A DNA stretch of 64,000 bases from Edaphobacter lichenicola. Its GTDB lineage: Bacteria > Acidobacteriota > Terriglobia > Terriglobales > Acidobacteriaceae. Each line of letters opens with the position of its first letter. The first letter of the stretch is position 1. The position numbers and the translations under genes are program-made. The notes below the pieces were generated by a model. That model saw only the letters and a program-made list of their open reading frames with translations. It searched no databases and had not been told where the DNA came from. The stretch spans positions 434,001 through 498,000 of the forward strand of contig NZ_JACHDY010000001.1 in the NCBI RefSeq assembly GCF_014201315.1, in the 5' to 3' direction. Below are positions 61,587 to 64,000 of the stretch, piece by piece.

Positions 61587-61616
61587 CGAGTTTCGTATCG
61601 GTAACTAGTTTCGTAG
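61581..61616 (+). repeat. Tandem 18-bp direct repeat after ispH
   Basis: CGGTAACGAGTTTCGTAT and CGGTAACTAGTTTCGTAG are adjacent copies agreeing at 16 of 18 positions. The first copy includes the ispH TAA stop codon. It separates ispH from shc and may be a small slippage duplication. Confidence 0.7.
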
Positions 61617-61634
61617 ACAGAGAGTTTGTTTTTC

Positions 61635-63659
61635 ATGGGTATATCTGCAAGTAATCCGAAGAGCGTTGATCAGCCGGCCCAGCCGCGTTTTGGCCGGATG
61701 GATGTTGGCCTGGATCGTATTACTGATGGTGTGGCGCGCGCCAAAGACTGGCTGTTCGAGCAGCAACATCCAGATGGGTACTGGTGCGGTGAGCTCGAAG
61801 CAGATAGCATGCTGGAGTCTGACTACATCTTTATGCATACGCTGCTGGGCACCGGCGAACCGGGCCGGATGGAACGCGCGATCAATGAGATTCTTCGGCA
61901 CCAGAATGACGACGGAGGCTGGGGACTGTTTCCGGGTGGGCCGTCGAATATCAGCTATGGGGTCAAGGCTTATCTTGCTCTGAAGCTGATGGGATGGTCG
62001 AAGGATCATCCGGTGCTGGTGAAGGCTCGTGAGTGGGTGCTTGCACATGGCGGCGTCGTCGAGTGCAACACGTTTACGAAGATCTATCTGTGTGCGCTGG
62101 GTCAGTACGACTACGATGCTGTGCCCGCTATTCCGCCGGAGATCGTTCTCTTTCCAAACTGGTGCTACTTCAATATCTATGAGATCTCTTCGTGGTCGCG
62201 CGGCATTCTTGTTCCGCTTTCGATCATCTATGCGAAGAAGCCGTTCAAGAAGCTCGCTCCGGAGCAGGGGATCGAGGAGCTTTTTGTGGGCGGCCGCGAG
62301 AATGCCAATCTGCATCTTCGCTGGGATAAAAAGAAGCCATTGGGTTGGCGCAACTTCTTTCTTGCCGTCGACCGCGTGATGCATCTGGCGGAGCGGGTTC
62401 ACATTCGGCCATTGCGCAAGGTGGCATTGAAACGCGCAGAGGCCTGGATGCTGGAGCGGTTTGAGAAGTCTGATGGACTGGGGGCGATCTATCCGGCTAT
62501 GTTGAACTCGATCGTGGCTCTGCGATGCCTGGGGCGCTCGGTGGACGATCCCCAGTTGATTCGTGCGCTCGATGAGTTTGAGAAGCTTGGTATCGATTGT
62601 CCTGATGGCACGGACGACTATTCGACGCCTACGTTTCGCATGCAGCCCTGTTTTCCGCCGGTGTGGGATACGGCGCAGGCGATGTATGCGCTTGGTGAGG
62701 CAGGTGTTCGCAGAGACGATCCGCGGATGTTGAAGGCTGCGGATTGGATACTGTCGAAGGAAGTGCGTCAGAAGGGCGACTGGGCGGAGAAGGTCAAGAA
62801 TGTTGAACCAGGCGGCTGGTACTTCGAGTTCAACAATGAGTTTTATCCGGATGTGGATGATACCGGGCAGGTTCTTCTTGCGCTCAACTGCGTGGAAAAT
62901 CCGCGGGAACGGTATCAGTATGACGCCTGCCAGCGGGCTCTGAACTGGATTTGGGCGATGCAGTGCAAGAACGGTGGCTGGGCGAGTTTTGATCGCGACA
63001 ACACCAAGATGATCTTCCAGTACATCCCGTTTGCGGACCATAACGCGATGCTTGATCCGCCGACGGTCGACATTTCCGGCCGGATGTTGGAGATGCTGGC
63101 GCTGTATGGCGTTGATAGAAGCGATCCACGTGTGGAGAAGGCGATTCAGTTCATCCTGAAGGAGCAGGAGTCTGACGGGAGCTGGTTCGGGCGCTGGGGC
63201 GTCAACTATCTCTACGGGACGTTTCTGGTGCTGCGCGGACTTGAGGCGATGGGTTTTTGGAATCACGAGCCAGCCGTGCAGCAGGCTGCCGAGTGGATTC
63301 GCATGGTGCAGAATGCGGACGGCGGCTGGGGCGAGACCTGTGGCACCTACGACGATCCGAATCAGCGCGGCATTGGACCGAGTACACCCTCGCAGACGGC
63401 GTGGGCTGTGCTTGGACTGCTCGCTGCCGGGGATACGCGTTCTGATTCCGTGGCCAAGGGTATTCGCTGGCTGGTGGATCGTCAGCATGAAGATGGAAGC
63501 TGGGATGAGCTTGTCCCCGGACGCAATGGCGAGAGCTACTACACGGGTACGGGGTTCCCGCGTGTGTTTTATCTCGGATACCACCTTTACAAACAGTACT
63601 TCCCGCTGCTGGCGTTGACGACCTACGAACGTGCCATGAAGAGCGGTACGGCTCACTAA
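61635..63659 (+). CDS. shc: Squalene-hopene cyclase
   Basis: This membrane-associated enzyme cyclises squalene to hopene or diplopterol, the backbone of hopanoids. The 674-residue protein has the catalytic DxDD box at residues 406-409 (FYPDVDDTGQ) and many QW repeats such as QHPDGYWCGE, HQNDDGGWGLF, QCKNGGWASFD, QESDGSWFGRW and QNADGGWGETCGTYDD. Length and order are as in bacterial SHC (about 630-680). The ATG at 61635 was taken; an in-frame TTG 9 bases upstream is less likely. It lies downstream of ispH and upstream of hpnH, making a compact hopanoid module. Confidence 0.97.
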   Translation: MGISASNPKSVDQPAQPRFGRMDVGLDRITDGVARAKDWLFEQQHPDGYWCGELEADSMLESDYIFMHTLLGTGEPGRMERAINEILRHQNDDGGWGLFPGGPSNISYGVKAYLALKLMGWSKDHPVLVKAREWVLAHGGVVECNTFTKIYLCALGQYDYDAVPAIPPEIVLFPNWCYFNIYEISSWSRGILVPLSIIYAKKPFKKLAPEQGIEELFVGGRENANLHLRWDKKKPLGWRNFFLAVDRVMHLAERVHIRPLRKVALKRAEAWMLERFEKSDGLGAIYPAMLNSIVALRCLGRSVDDPQLIRALDEFEKLGIDCPDGTDDYSTPTFRMQPCFPPVWDTAQAMYALGEAGVRRDDPRMLKAADWILSKEVRQKGDWAEKVKNVEPGGWYFEFNNEFYPDVDDTGQVLLALNCVENPRERYQYDACQRALNWIWAMQCKNGGWASFDRDNTKMIFQYIPFADHNAMLDPPTVDISGRMLEMLALYGVDRSDPRVEKAIQFILKEQESDGSWFGRWGVNYLYGTFLVLRGLEAMGFWNHEPAVQQAAEWIRMVQNADGGWGETCGTYDDPNQRGIGPSTPSQTAWAVLGLLAAGDTRSDSVAKGIRWLVDRQHEDGSWDELVPGRNGESYYTGTGFPRVFYLGYHLYKQYFPLLALTTYERAMKSGTAH

Positions 63660-63709
63660 CTCAGTAAGCCGCGCGTCAAGAATTTATCTGGAAGTTGGAG
63701 GAGACATCG

Positions 63710-64000
63710 ATGGCAGTGCCAGTCTCGCAAGCCTGGACGGTTGCAACTTATGTTTTGAAGCAGAAGCTGATGGGCCGGAAGAAGTATCCGCTCGTGCTGA
63801 TGCTGGAGCCGTTGTTTCGCTGCAACCTGGCGTGCGCCGGCTGCGGAAAGATTCAGTATCCCGCGCACATCCTGAAGGCAGAGCTCTCGCCTGAGGATTG
63901 CTTCAAGGCTGTGGAAGAGTGCGGTACGCCGATGGTTTCGATTCCCGGTGGGGAACCATTGCTGCATCCTCAGATGCCCGAGATCGTTGCCGGATTGGTA
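63710..64000 (+). CDS. hpnH: Hopanoid biosynthesis radical SAM protein HpnH (3' end outside window)
   Basis: HpnH adds an adenosyl group to diploptene, the first step of side-chain elongation. The visible 97 residues start with [20 protein letters not shown] and include the radical SAM CxxxCxxC motif in [19 protein letters not shown] and the [11 protein letters not shown] stretch. GGAGGAG lies 6 bases before the ATG. It begins 50 bases after shc, so the two are probably co-transcribed. The gene continues past the end of the window. Confidence 0.93.
   Translation, partial: MAVPVSQAWTVATYVLKQKLMGRKKYPLVLMLEPLFRCNLACAGCGKIQYPAHILKAELSPEDCFKAVEECGTPMVSIPGGEPLLHPQMPEIVAGLV

Overview
The window is a GC-rich bacterial chromosome segment. 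Its gene content and protein signatures point to Acidobacteriota, class Terriglobia (subdivision 1: Edaphobacter, Granulicella, Terriglobus and relatives). The clues are the hopanoid genes (squalene-hopene cyclase followed by HpnH), a DUF1800/DUF1501 pair, a complete Tol-Pal cluster, a SpoIIE-type phosphatase with a 7TM sensor, and palindromic repeats whose stray reading frames give the R-H-P-E-R-S-E-G type peptides common in this group. The genus is an inference; no rRNA or tRNA gene is present to settle it.

Region 1 (1-13950, + strand) is a flagellar export and motor-switch operon: fliK (cut by the window edge), flgD, flgE, fliL, a first fliN-type gene, fliO, fliP, fliQ, fliR, flhB, flhA, the flagellar sigma factor gene, fliM, a second fliN, and a zinc-knuckle/MshEN protein. 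A clear hairpin-plus-T terminator closes it. No flhF or flhG lies between flhA and the sigma factor gene, and SpoA-domain switch genes occur at two places.

Region 2 (13966-25930, mostly - strand) is a run of housekeeping and envelope genes: a secreted peptidoglycan-binding protein, an HtrA/Do protease, an EamA transporter coupled to a secreted amidohydrolase, a 7TM-SpoIIE phosphatase, a Pro/Tyr-rich secreted protein, an M20 peptidase and truA. truA and the peptidase gene both carry low-complexity insertions. truA also carries a dispersed hairpin repeat in frame.

Region 3 (26440-45782) holds a TolC-like efflux protein, a DUF255 thioredoxin-fold protein, an MscS channel, a secreted subtilase, a K+-independent H+-pyrophosphatase, a fused 2-oxoacid dehydrogenase E1, DUF1800 and DUF1501 proteins, DoxX, an alpha/beta-hydrolase-like protein lacking its nucleophile, a Rieske protein and a 40-residue His-rich secreted peptide. 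A repeat family of about 60-95 bp (one copy enlarged to 124 bp) occurs five times here and in region 4, four of them just after stop codons.

Region 4 (45917-53857) has carA and carB separated by a REP-associated tyrosine transposase gene framed by inverted REP pairs, then a small membrane protein, a DapA-like protein lacking the Schiff-base lysine, and the first gene of the Tol-Pal block. Region 5 (58331 down to 52874, - strand) is tolQ-tolR-tonB/tolA-tolB-pal-cpoB, the envelope-constriction machine. Region 6 (58498-64000, + strand) has recN, a metallothionein-like small gene, ispH, shc and the start of hpnH. The last three link isoprenoid precursor supply to hopanoid synthesis.

No CRISPR array, tRNA, rRNA, prophage or classical insertion sequence was seen. 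The most unusual material is the repeat biology (in-frame repeat in truA, REP-framed transposase, stop-codon-hugging repeats), the small metal-binding genes, and the possible c-di-GMP sensor at the end of the flagellar operon.
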